Source: Humulus lupulus (Eukaryota; Streptophyta; Magnoliopsida; Rosales; Cannabaceae). From it: DNA of 64,000 nucleotides. Location of the stretch: contig NC_084794.1 of the NCBI RefSeq assembly GCF_963169125.1, positions 74,807,665 to 74,871,664 on the forward strand, written 5' to 3'. Numbering within the stretch: the stretch's first letter is position 1; each line of letters opens with the position of its first letter. The notes under the pieces are model-generated. The model ran no database searches and was not told the origin of the DNA. It worked only from the letters and a program-made list of their open reading frames with translations. Positions 35,288-46,522 of this stretch are shown here, piece after piece. Both the position numbers and the translations under genes were made by a program.

Positions 35288-37801
35288 TGTAACGCCCTAG
35301 ATACCCCAAGACCATTACAGTGAACGTTGAACCGTGAATTTAACTTGCTACCCGAGTTCTTTGGTGAAAAATGTGCTTCTAGGTGTTATTAATAGGTTAA
35401 GGTGGAAAACCAATCAAAAGGAAAGGATATATTTTATTTAAAACTTAAAGCTAGTCATGGACCCATAAAAAATGTTTACAAGTTATTTACAACTCAAAAT
35501 GGTCATTACTATTTAAATTTACAACCCGCCGACCTAAGCGACAAAAATAGGGTAAACCCCCTAGTTCCTCTGAGAACTCCTTGGCCGTGGTGGTCAAGCA
35601 GCCGTATATGTACATAGCACCACCTAAGCTCTCCACTCAAGGCTGGGTGAGCTTTTCTTTCCCTTTACCTGCACCACATAGCACCCATGAGCCAAAGCCC
35701 AGCAAGAAAACACAATAATGCAAGCATATAATATCAAATGATGATTATGATAATCATACAGAGCTTATAGCTCTGAACAAACGAGTGAATATCACTTTGT
35801 GGTTACATTAACCATGAAGGAGCTTATAGCTCTTAATCGGATAAGTGGTTAAACCCTTGAAGTTCTAGTAAACCATACTGAGTGACTGACAAGCACGTCA
35901 CTAGCTTAAACAAATGAGAGACTGATGGGTAAGTCTCTAGCTTAACAGATGAGTGACTGATGGGTAAGTCACTAGCTTAAACAGATAAGAGATAGATGGG
36001 TAAGTCTCATGGGGCTCAGCACCCATATCCATGTGACTAAATAGTCACTGTAGCTCTTAGTAACTAGCCTTTGGCTAGATAAGCGCTTATAGTATTCATC
36101 GAACTTGAGGTCGATCTGGCATTAACACTCTTCTGAGTCATTTAATGCAGATGTCGATTAGATCTAATCTTTATTGGCTTGCGTTGAACACGCTAAGGTC
36201 GTTCCTGACTTATGAGTCAACACTGTGTGACCAGTGGCCAGGACCACTGCCAAACTTGACTAATGAGTCACAACTTCACAGTTGATACTGACACCTTTGC
36301 CAATTCTGACTATTCAGTCAGTACCATGCACAAGTGAGCAAGATTTTCTAAGCATTCAATAATCAATCCATGTCCACATTTAAACATTCAACATGCCTCA
36401 CGAATAACCACGCATGTCACATATGGGGTGAAGTTCTCTTACCTCTGGTTCAAGCGAGAAATAGAACAAGAACGACTTTTGAGAATGATCGACCTTTTGA
36501 TTCCTTAGCGATTACCTAATCATAACCAATTATAACCTCCATTAATGAAAATCAACAATAAAAGGGTTTTGACCTAAACCCCACTCTCGGGACCTCGAAA
36601 CGTACCCACACGGTGAGTAGATTCGATCCCGGGCCTTAAGGATTGAAACCCTGACCCAAAAACCCTTAAAACACTCAAAACAGGATTATGAAGGAATAGT
36701 GCTACTCACTAGCGCCCCAGCACTCTTCTCAGAACCCTAAACCGCCCAAGCCTCCCCTAGGTAGCACTGTAGCGCCCCCTTGTGGGCGCTGTAGCGCTAC
36801 ACCCAGCCTGATCTTCCTCTGATTCTTCCTCCTTCGACTCCTTCATTCCTAACCTGATTCCAACACTTCCAAACCTCATTTTAGGTGCCAAATGAACCCA
36901 AAAACCATCCCCACAAGCCCTAAGCATCACAACCCCAAGAACCCTAGCCAAAAACTCCCAACAAAACCAATCAACCAACCTAGAAATCTCAACTGAATTC
37001 CATAACAAAAACAGAGCAAACCAGAGATTTAATGGCTAGAAACTTACCTCAAGTTCAGATTATGATGCTAGGGGTGAAAAGACCTCAAGTGGAACACACT
37101 CCCAAGCTCTCAAGACTTATTTCCCAAGCTTGATTCCCCAACTTAAGCTCAAAAATTCAAGAAGAAAAAGAGTGAAAATAGGTACGGGAGAAGGTTTGTT
37201 CTATTCTATGTTCTCTTCAGGTTTCTACAGCCTTCAATGGCTTAAATCTATCCTAGGGGTGAAAAGACCAAAATACCCCTAGGTCAAATAAAGATTTCTA
37301 AGGGCTCCCAAGGGCAAAATTGACATTTCCCACCTGTTTCGTTAATCATAATTAATGCTCTCCAATTCTCGCTATTCTGGATATTCTCAAACACCAATAA
37401 TTCATATCACATTACCCTTTAATTCCCGGAAATTCTCTAATCATTAAAATCACCCCGAGACTCACCCCGAGCCCCGAACTAAAACCTGTTATGACTAAAC
37501 CGCTAATCAATATTCAAAGATCGTCTCATGACAAATAGCTTGAAAAAATCCACATTATAATGTGGTCTCAACAATATGTCATCGACATGCATACAAATAT
37601 ACAATTACGCCCTCAACGGGCCAAATTACCAAAACACCCCTGAAATGAAATGTGGACCTACATGCATGCATTTAACATCATATTATAATATAATTCACAT
37701 AAACATGCATATAATCATTTAATGGCTTAATTAAACAATTATGGCCCTCCTGATCTACTAATCCAGCTATTAAACCGCATTAAGGATATCGGGGCATTAT
37801 A
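35288..37801 (-). mobile_element. Solo chromovirus-like LTR, target GTACC
   Basis: 2,514 bp between GTACC at 35283-35287 and 37802-37806. Plus-strand start is TGTAACGCCC; the other end reads GGGCATTATA (CA decayed). It is the same family as the plus-strand solo LTR at 46523-48889, in reverse: both carry the block around CCGACCTAAGC/GCTTAGGTCGG, the exact palindrome CCACATTATAATGTGG (37550-37565 here) and AGGTAAG (37050-37043, minus). No internal region is present. Confidence 0.9.
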
Positions 37802-39876
37802 GTACCTGTACTACAACTACTGGTCGCTACATTACTTACTAAACTATTTACTGCCTGGAAGAAATCTGAACTTAAGTTTGGAGTATACTTAAAGTTTTCG
37901 TCCCCGTCAAATAAGTGACAGGGAGTTGGCAAACTATCTAAGAATGATAAAACAGTATTGTTCTCATTTGAAGACTCGTCGATGGGAGCAGAAGGTTCTG
38001 TGGCTTTCTTTTTTCCTTTTCCCAGTGGGGCAGGGGGAGCGGCAGCTAGCAGAATGCTGGAGGGTTCCCTGATTGTCACTCCAGTCGTCCTCCTCCATTG
38101 AGATTGTGACACGTCTGGGTGTTGCTCGGGAATCTCCTCGCCAGTGGAACTTCCTGCTGTTGATTCCCTCACATCCTGGTGAGGTGCCAGAAGCCCGACC
38201 AGCCTAAGGTTAGCCTCTGTGACCAGATGCTTGACGCTCTTCTCCACGTCAGTCATACTGGCCAAGAGGGTTGTTCAGATTTCCATGCCTGGTGAGGGAG
38301 CCGGTCGCAGCCATGGGCCTGAAAGGCGCTAAAAATCTAAGGGAAATGCAGGAAAAATTTAAGAAAAATAAACAACCAGGGGTGTAAAAATATTACCTCC
38401 TTGAGTGAAGGCCAAGTTGTTGGCAACCATGTCTGTAGTCAGGAAGTACTCAAGGTGGTACCTCCCCACATTGGAAATAAAGGTTGTGTCACTTAGGAAA
38501 GTATGGGATGTTTCCTGGTGACAAAAGTGGAAGAACCCCGTGTTTTCTTAGTTGGGGTTGGATTTTAGGTCGAACAGATAGTTGACCTCATGTGGTGTGG
38601 GGACAGGCTATTTCTTATGGCTATAAAGGATATAGAGTGCTGAAAGCATCCTATATCCATTGGGGGTTGTTTGAAAAGGAGCGACCCCGAAATAGTTGGC
38701 CACTCCTTGGAAGAAAGGATGGAGAGGCAGGATCGCTCCTACCTCGATGTGGTACCTCAACCAGGCACTGAAGGCGCCTCCAGGAAAATTCGCCCGTTGG
38801 TCTCTGGTGGGTTGGACTAGGGTTACCCCAGGAAGTCCGTATTTTTTAATATAATTTGCAATCATCCTAGCCGTTACTCGGCTAGGAGGGGCGACGTACC
38901 ATTCAACATCTGGTTGAATGGCGTTTTGAAGTTGAGCGTGAATTTGGATGCTAGGGTCAGGGATATTTCTTTCTCGACCACTGGTCGAGGAAATTTCAGC
39001 TCGAAGAGCAGGCTGATTTGAAGGATTGGAAGTTTTCTTTTTCTGGGCTTTAGATTTTACTCGACCCATATTTTGGAGGAGGGTCGATGGAGTGTTTGAG
39101 GTGGCACAAGAAAAGGGAATTTTAGGTATTAGCAACGATGGTTGCTCCTCATCCTCAAGCAATTGGGTCAGCAAGTCGTCGTCAATAGGTCTCTCACCTC
39201 CCCACGGATCTTGCATGAAAAGCTGCGAACAGAAAAAGGGGGAGATGAGAACTTAAAGCCTAAAAGCTTGTGTTGAGAGTTGGGAATAACGTTGCTTGCG
39301 TATAAGAATTAAGCTTTTATATGGCCGGTAGCATTCTAGCAAAAACACTAAGTCTCTTACGAGCAGTTTGAGAAACATATTAAAAAGCAGAAGTAAAAAG
39401 TTTTCCAGAGAAAACTTTTTCGACTCCGAGAGGGCACGAAAATCCTAGTTTTTCAACTAGCTTAAAAATCGAATTTTTACTTCGATTTTACGCCTTAAAT
39501 CTACAGTCTCGACTACCAAACTGACTCATAACTCCTATAAAAAATTATTTCACTACCCTATCAAGCATCGATCAATATGCCCATTTACCCCAAAACAGTC
39601 TCAGCCAAGAACATTCAAAAGTTCAGAGATAAAAACAGGTATAAGACAGTTTTGCATGGCATCTCAAGCGACATAAAGATTTTGGAAACTTACTTGGATG
39701 AAAGTTAGAGTATGAGCACGAATGTTTTGAGCATCTGAGCAAAAATTCCTTAAATCAGTAGTGGACACTTCAAGGTTTTTTGAGTTTCCTTAGCTCTGAA
39801 GGCTGAGGTTTTTTACGGTTCTTGAAGAAGAGAAGGCGAGTGAAAGGTAAAAAGTAAAAATGTGATCTGAGGGTAT

Positions 39877-39884
39877 TATTTATA
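39877..39884 (-). promoter_or_regulatory. Antisense TATA box (D)
   Basis: Minus strand reads CACTATAAATAATACC, about 660 bp upstream of the first exon ATG of the antisense gene and about 230 bp inside the 3' LTR. Elements B1 and G have a box in the same relative place. Confidence 0.5.
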
Positions 39885-40101
39885 GTGATTGTAGCGCCGT
39901 AAAAGAGGTAATCATGGAGTTACTTTTTTCAAAGTATGGGGAAGTGCAATAGCCGTCAGACAATTTTTTGGGAAACCGAAAAGACTTGATTAGACATGAT
40001 TGATCACTTTTTTCAAGAAAGCATGGGCGGATCTGACAGATTTGGTGGGGTAAGCGAAGAGTCAGTTTCCTAAGTTTACTTTATGCTGGTCGCAGTAAAG
40101 T

Positions 40102-40117
40102 AAACTTGGGGGGAAAA
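40102..40117 (+). other. Polypurine tract (D)
   Basis: AAACTTGGGGGGAAAA immediately before the 3' LTR, the second-strand primer site. Confidence 0.8.
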
Positions 40118-40710
40118 TGTTTACCCAAAAACGGATGCTTATGACATGGCAGGTATTTCTCACACGTGGATGACACGTGTCAGAGTCGAAATAAGGCGGT
40201 GTTGTTCGATTATCGACTAGCTATACATTGCTTCATCAAGCCTTACTATTAGATACGACCAGGCTGGTCGTATGATTCAGTTTATTTCCTTATAAGATTG
40301 TGATCTTGTAATAATTACGTGGATTATTTCATCTTTATTGCCTTGATACACGGATATTAAGGAGAGTTAAGGCCCAATGGCCCATGTAACCCCCCTTGAG
40401 CCTAATAATATGCATGAAATAGCTCAAGGATGGGACTTTTGATCTTTGAAGCATATAGTGCAATTATCCATTGTCTTGTTGTAATTCTCCCAAGATTTGT
40501 GAAACTCAAGAACCCTAGTTCTTTGATCACGACATTGGGATTCAATATTAATAATAGCACTAAGTGGACATAGGTCATTACCATTCATTGGGGCCAAACC
40601 ACTATAAATTGTTGGTGTTTCTTCTTTACCATTAGATTAAACTCTTAATTGTCATCTCATTTCCTGTCGTATTTTTGACTCCGTGTCGTTGGCCAAATCG
40701 AGGGTCAACA
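40118..40710 (+). repeat. 3' LTR of element D
   Basis: 593 bp, aligned end to end with 26089-26681. The TATA box is broken here (TAATAAT for TATAAAT), so only the 5' copy keeps an obvious promoter. Confidence 0.9.
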
Positions 40711-40904
40711 CATGTAATCATACAATCAAACATATCATAAATTTCACAAATGTCATAATAGAACTTATTTATACTAATCATACAACATCATAAAACCCTA
40801 GGTCAAACATAGCCTAAGTCATAATCATAAATCATAATCTAAATCATAGTTCATAGTCATAAGTCATAGGTCATAAGTCATAATCATAGGTCATAATAAC
40901 AAGA
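40711..40904 (-). repeat. LTR E (minus), segment 2
   Basis: Continues segment 1 after element D. In reverse it matches about 41700-41890 of the solo LTR next to it, including a degenerate run of GACTTATGA/GACCTATGA units. Interrupted at 40905. Confidence 0.65.
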
Positions 40905-42429
40905 TGTAACACCCTAAATTCTATCTTTAATTTTAGATAATAAAGATGTTGAAAAATAATCGTAAAAAATGTTGCCTTCTTTATTTATAAATTAGGATTT
41001 GTGAGAGCATATTCCTACTCATTTTTTTCATTCACTCTTGCTCTTCTTGAGACCCGCACACACTCTCTCTCTCCCTATTGTTGTCGTGCACCACCATCAA
41101 AACACAAACCCTAAGGTTGAAATCATCATCACCTCACCTCTTCATATCTTTGAAACCCTAGTATCGAAAGAGGCCACACGACCAAGACTATCTTTCTTAT
41201 TGTCAAACCCCTACAGGCAAGCATTTAAGGATCTAGGGTTTTTCTTCAAGATCAAGGTTGAGGCATAGTTGAGTTTTGATTGTGTTTGAGTTTTAGATCT
41301 ATTAGTTTATGTTTTAATAATGGTATCATGTTTATGAAATAGAGTTTTAAGCGGGATTAGCAATAAAGGACTCAAGTATAGTTTCTGTGCACCACACTCA
41401 AGGTAAGGAAAATTTGGTAGTTTAGTTTATGACCTAGTTTATGTTTTGTATGACCTAACATTTCAGGTATAATAAATGGGTAAGTGTGGCTGGACCTAAG
41501 GTGTCCAATGATGTATGACGGACTTATGTCCAGTAGGCTCAGTTGCCAAACTTGTATGACGGACCTAAGTTGATGTCTAGTAGGCTCGGTTGCCAAACTT
41601 GTATGACAAACTTATGTACAGGGCTTAATTGGCACCCCTGTATAAGCACTTATCTTTTTATTATATTTGTCCTGTTATTATGACTTATGATTTATGATTA
41701 TGACCTATGACCTATGACTTATGACTATGAACTATTATTTAGATTAGGATTTATGATTATGACTTAGGCTATGTTATGACCGAGGGTTTTATGATGTTGT
41801 ATGATTAGTATAAATAAGTTATGCTATGACGCTTGTGAAATTTATGATATATTTGATTATATGATTATATAACTGACTCTAAATTGCTTCTTGGGTTGTC
41901 TTGATTTGTTATTTTTGTGTTTATAACTAATGTTATGATTGCAGGATAAAATTTATGATCTAGATCTATGTGTGATCTTTGGTATGACAGTGATATATGA
42001 TAGATTATGACCTTGGTTTCTGTTATGAATATATTATTGGATGTGAAATTATTCGTTACAAGCTTATGATTGATTTTTGTATGAATTACTGTGTATTTTC
42101 CTTACTAGGCTTAGAAGCTCATTCCTTTCTTTTATTTTTGTAGAATAAGTTAACCTTAGATGACCAGTGGCGAGCGGATTCCCAATAGCAAGAATGGTGT
42201 GAATATGTGGGGGTCGTATAGCCGTGTGTTATTTTCTTGGGAAATTATGAACATTATGATTTAATGTTCCCTAGTTTTAATTTTATTTTATTGTAAAGAC
42301 TATTATTTATTTTTCCTAAACCTGGGTTATGTTTATTTTAAATTATCAATAAAGAAGGCAATACTGTTTACGATTTATTTTTCAACATCTTTATTTTCTA
42401 CAATTATAGTGAAAATTTAGGGTGTTACA
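40905..42429 (+). mobile_element. Solo LTR with long inverted ends, target CAAGA
   Basis: 1,525 bp between CAAGA at 40900-40904 and 42430-42434. The ends are exact inverted copies for 16 bases (TGTAACACCCTAAATT) and remain about 85-90% identical for some 83 bases. The middle matches LTR E in opposite orientation, so it is an LTR relative that jumped into its own kind. AGGTAAG at 41401-41407; AATAAA near 42349. A GACYTATGA repeat block lies at about 41680-41760. Confidence 0.85.
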
Positions 42430-43684
42430 CAAGACAGATATAATAAAAAGATAAGTGCTTATATAGGGGTGGCAATTAAGCCCCGGACAATAGTCTGTCA
42501 TACACTAGACATCAACTTAGGTCCGTCATAAAATTTTGGCAACCGAGCCTATCGGACATAGGTTTGTCATACATCATTGGACACCTTAGGTCCAGTCACA
42601 CTTATCCCTTTATTGTACCTGAAATGTTAGGTCATACAAAACATAAACTAGGTCATAAACTAAACTACCTAATTTTCCTTACCTTGCGTGTGTAGAGTGT
42701 TTATGGAAAAATAGAGAGAACTTTGGGGACTATGGATTTCGAAATTTTGAGAGGATTTTTAAAGCTTTTGAGTGTGAGAAAAATGGTGAAGGGTAAGTCT
42801 CTATTTATAGGCTTCAAACCCCAACTACCTTCCTTGATTTTCTCCACACTATTCAACTTAAATTTTAAAAATCAAACCTTTCCTCCACTATATGATTTTG
42901 GTCAGCCTAGTATTACTCCCTTCTTGTTGCTACATCATCTCCAAGTATGCCACATAGTCTCCATTTGGTTCAAACATTAGTCAAAGTCCAAATTACTATC
43001 CTATATCTTGTAACTCTGGACCCTTCTGTAGTAAAATTAACATAACTAAAGCTGTAGAATTTTTATTTGAACCATTTTTATAATGTTGGAAAGTTAATTC
43101 AATTATCTACAACTTTGTAGAAATACTATTTTTCCAAAATCATAATATAACTAGGTCAAAACTAGGTACGAAGTTACAACACCCTAAAGTTATGAAAACT
43201 TCATTTACTTATCTAACTCTTAGTTCAATCATCACAATACTATCTTTACTTAGTTATTTGACTACTTAAATTAAATCTTTTAAATCCCCATTTATCTAAC
43301 TCTACTTGACACATAGTCACTTGATTCAAATAGATCTAATCTTGCCTATCTTTAAAATTTAAAAACAGTCAAATCCTTCCTATTTTTGTGCCAAACCTAA
43401 GATTAAGCTATTTTGGTTTTCATTTTAATCTTAATACTTGGACTTAGTTTAATGCAACATGTTCACTTTTTAATCCATCAAAGAACATGTGCATTTAATA
43501 CTTAATAAAACTATACACTAATTTAATCATATGCTAAAATAATTATAATTACCCAAACTATATTATTTCTAAGTCATAAAATCATAACTTAAATAATTTA
43601 AACTTAAAGCAATCTTTATTCCACAACTCAAGTCATAACTAAATCTAACCTAAGATCATATTTAAGGAGCTTATATGTAGTAAG
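42430..43684 (-). repeat. LTR E (minus), segment 3
   Basis: Read on the minus strand it holds TATAAATA at about 42808-42801 and AGGTAAG at 42684-42678, the U3/R side of LTR E. A block near 43140-43200 matches 2965-3030 in the LTR at 1496-3488. It is cut at 43684 by the copia element and resumes at 62682. Confidence 0.65.
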
Positions 43685-45541
43685 TGTTAGGAAACTTATA
43701 CAGGATCTTTATTTATTTTCATGTAGATCTAATATTAAAAAAATTAATATGAGATAACCTAGAACATGTTTCTAAAATTGAATTCAAAGAGAAACAATGA
43801 TAAGAATAGTTACAGTATGCGCAGTGGAATGAAAGAGTCATTCCTTCAGTTTCTCTAACTCTTGTATCCTTTATGTCGCAGAGTATTATCAAGAAACTGA
43901 ACCGTTCTTCTAATTTCTTCACAATCTTCCAATGTATCCTTAGAATTACCTAGATTAGTGCGGGCAATTCTCAATACATGAGATAGATACAGAGAGAAGA
44001 AGAGAAAATAACAAAGAGGCTTAGAAAATAACTTAGGTTTAGAGAGAATCTAAAACCTATCAGAAAATCTAACTTGTGACTTGTCAAACTTGTGTTTTGA
44101 CTTCTCTCTAAACACTCCTTTTATAGACTCAATTAGGCCATTTAATTTAAATAAAAAATCAATAAAATAATAGCCAATTAACAGCCCTAGATAGAAATTA
44201 TCATGGGCTTTAGGCCCGTGAAATTTCCCATTTGATTATAAGCTCATTGGACTTAAAATCTAGGCCTGTATTATTTTCTATTGATTTAATTAATTAAATA
44301 ATTATTTAAATCCTTTATCAAATTAATTATTTATAATTTGAACCTTGATTTAAAGTTATTTATTAATTTATTAGATACCAATTTATCTTAATTAATAAAT
44401 ATGTCGTAATTTCTCTTTTCTTCTCAAAATTACATAACTCTGTGAAACTATCCAAAATTGACCTAGTCAACTTTGATAATTCTAATTGATAATTAAATTA
44501 ATTAATTGAGACTATCTAGATGATTTAATCCAAGGTACAATGGGGACCATGGGCCTATGAAATCAAGCTCCAATAAGTTATCATAAATCTAACAAATAAA
44601 TTTACTAACTTATTAATTCCTCGTGACTCCACTATAGACTCGGAATTGCACTCTTGAATTCATAGAACACTCTATACAAATATAGATACGCTATTAATTA
44701 TCCATTTTTACAACCATAATTGTCACCCAATCCTCTATAGACGGTCTACAATGAGATAGGACTAAATACCGTTTTACCCCTCATTGTGTTTTATCCTTAA
44801 AACACTTAGTTCCTTGTAAATGATATTTCAATAAACTAATTTATTTAATGAAATGAGATATCTATCATTTAACACCTTGAACCAAACTAAAAGGAAACCA
44901 TTGTTTCACTTCTTCATCAGAAGCTATAGATGTTCATATCTATGATTAACACTCCCACTCAATTATACTACCGAGTTGCCAAGATGTAAGTATGGGCTAG
45001 TCCGTAGGGTAAGCTGGTAACGAACAAGTCAAAGAACTCAAATAATACAATCAGTTAGAATACTAACCACTCAGAATTGACATTGAATTGACCTATGGTC
45101 AACTATATGATATGACTAGAATAGATAATAATGGTATGTTTACTTATCTTATCAACTGTCAATATCAGTCTTGTTTGATGTAACATATACATCCGACTTA
45201 TCTACTTTGCTAATGTTCTGGAAAGAACATAACACTGTAATGTGTAAGTAGATCATATCGTGGATTGGCAAGTTAGTGTAAATCTTGTGCACTGACTAAT
45301 CTTAGGACTAACTTATTTTGAACATATAATCATATTTATATTCTACTGTGATTACGTCACTATAAATACGATTAGCTATATGCTTAGGATTTAATAGAAG
45401 TTTATATTAACCAAATAATCATGAAAAGAAAACATGTGAACAAAGTGATTGACCAAGTCAAAAAATGATTTCTATTCTTTTATTGATAATAAATGAGATT
45501 ACAAAGAATTTGGGTTTTAATTAGGGCATAAAATCCCAACA
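43685..45541 (-). repeat. 3' LTR of copia element F
   Basis: 1,857 bp, plus strand starts TGTTAGGAAACTTATAC and ends AAATCCCAACA. It is about 150 bp longer than the 5' LTR because a block near 44330-44480 is missing there. The purine tract AGTGGGAGTT (minus) adjoins it at about 45551-45542. No gene inside. Confidence 0.85.
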
Positions 45542-45565
45542 AACTCCCACTTACACTAATTGAAA

Positions 45566-46517
45566 CTAATGCCTTAATTCTACTAATCTCATTTCCTTGA
45601 TATGTTTATCAAATGTAGCTTCTGGTAGTGTCTTTGTAAATGGATCCGCAAGATTGTCTTCAGTTACAATCTTCATAACCTTCACATCTCCCATGGCCAC
45701 ATATTCTCGAATAATGTGATACTTCATTTCTATATGTTTACTCCTCTTGTGACTTCGAGGTTCTTTCGAGTTAGCTATCACTCATGTATTGTCACAAAAC
45801 AACATAAGCGATTTATCCATTTCTTGAATAACACCAAGATCTGAATAGAACTTCTTTAGCTAGGACTATTTCCTTAGCTTCTTCTGACGCGACTATGTAC
45901 TCAGCCTCCATGGTGGAATATGAGATTGCAAACTGCTTTACGCTTCTCCAAATCATAGCTCTACCCCCAAGAGTAAACACCATTCCAGAAGTAGACTTCT
46001 TGTCATCGACATCAGTCTGAAAATCTGAATCGGTGTAGCCAAAAGGGTTCAGAACACCACCCTTGTAGACTAACATATAATCCCTCGTCCGCCTTAAATA
46101 CTTCAGGATATGCTTAACTGCTATCCAATGTTTCAGTCCTGGGTTTGACTGATACATGCTCACTACTCCCACTGCATAGTAGATATCTGGTCTAGTACAC
46201 AACATGACATACATTAGACTTCCAACTGCAGATGCGTAAGGAACTTTTCTCATTGCATCTTCCTCTTCAGGAGTCTGGGGAGACTACTTCTTTGAAAGAT
46301 GAATTCCATGGCGGGACTGTAGACGCCCTTTCTTGGAATTTGTCATTGAGAATCGTTCAATCTCTTTATCTATGTAAGCTGCTTGAGATAAAGCTAAGAG
46401 TCTGTTCTTTCTATCCCTGATGATCTAGATACCTAAAACATAACTTGCTTTACCCAAATCCTTCATCTAGAATTGAGTGCTCAGCCAATTCTTTACATCT
46501 GATAATTTCTTAACATT
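45566..46517 (-). pseudogene. RT C-terminus and RNase H of copia F
   Basis: Minus strand. From 46517: MKDLGKASYVLGI, LALSQAAYI, then PYASAVGSLMYVMLCTRPDI, the copia RT thumb/connection. RNase H shows YTDSDFQTDVDDKKSTSG (about 46035), STMEAEYIVASE (about 45905) and the closing ADPFTKTLPEATFD near 45640. Stops occur near 46470, 46430 and 46290, and a shift near 45815. The family pattern is close to TNT1/Angela-like copia pol. It removes RNA from the RNA-DNA hybrid during reverse transcription. Confidence 0.85.
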
Positions 46518-46522
46518 GTTTC

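Larger units (their letters stand above)
34093..39216 (-). pseudogene. Antisense spliced gene of Tat element D
   Basis: Minus strand, several exons. Exon 1 (39216 to about 38390): disordered lysine-rich start, then the conserved core with FGVAPFQTTPNGYRMLSALYILY; two in-frame stops follow (near 38607 and 38550). Next exon (about 38265-37807): a low-complexity region with GKGKKKATEP. An intron starts GTACTTTAC and ends TGTGCAG (acceptor at 35201); a solo LTR sits five bases into it. Next exon (35200 to about 34775): MSSEDVFEHYKAVAASSGRKK and then a 21-base C run that shifts the frame. Last exon (about 34678-34093): a long coiled coil (LLKKNNELTKKNGELL...) ending with FWKHNRKANF and MSQCAIRLEEEE. 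The core resembles PF04195 by eye; function unknown. Confidence 0.75.
26089..40710 (+). mobile_element. Tat-type Ty3/gypsy element D, 14.6 kb with both LTRs
   Basis: LTRs 26089-26681 and 40118-40710 are each 593 bp; I count about 21 mismatches by eye (about 96.5% identity). Flanks are CATAT (26084-26088) and CATGT (40711-40715), a 5-bp duplication with one change. Order: LTR, primer site, gag, protease, RT, RNase H, a second RNase H, integrase, antisense gene, polypurine tract, LTR. The dual RNase H and antisense gene place it in the Tat branch. A 2.5 kb solo LTR is inserted at 35288. 33301-34092 holds the pol-antisense spacer and 39217-40117 the antisense leader; no other gene is visible there. 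Stops and shifts make it nonautonomous. Confidence 0.9.

Noticed and set aside
41650..41760. GACTTATGA/GACCTATGA short repeats as a microsatellite locus
   Set aside because: They occur in both LTR E and its solo relative, so they are part of the LTR.
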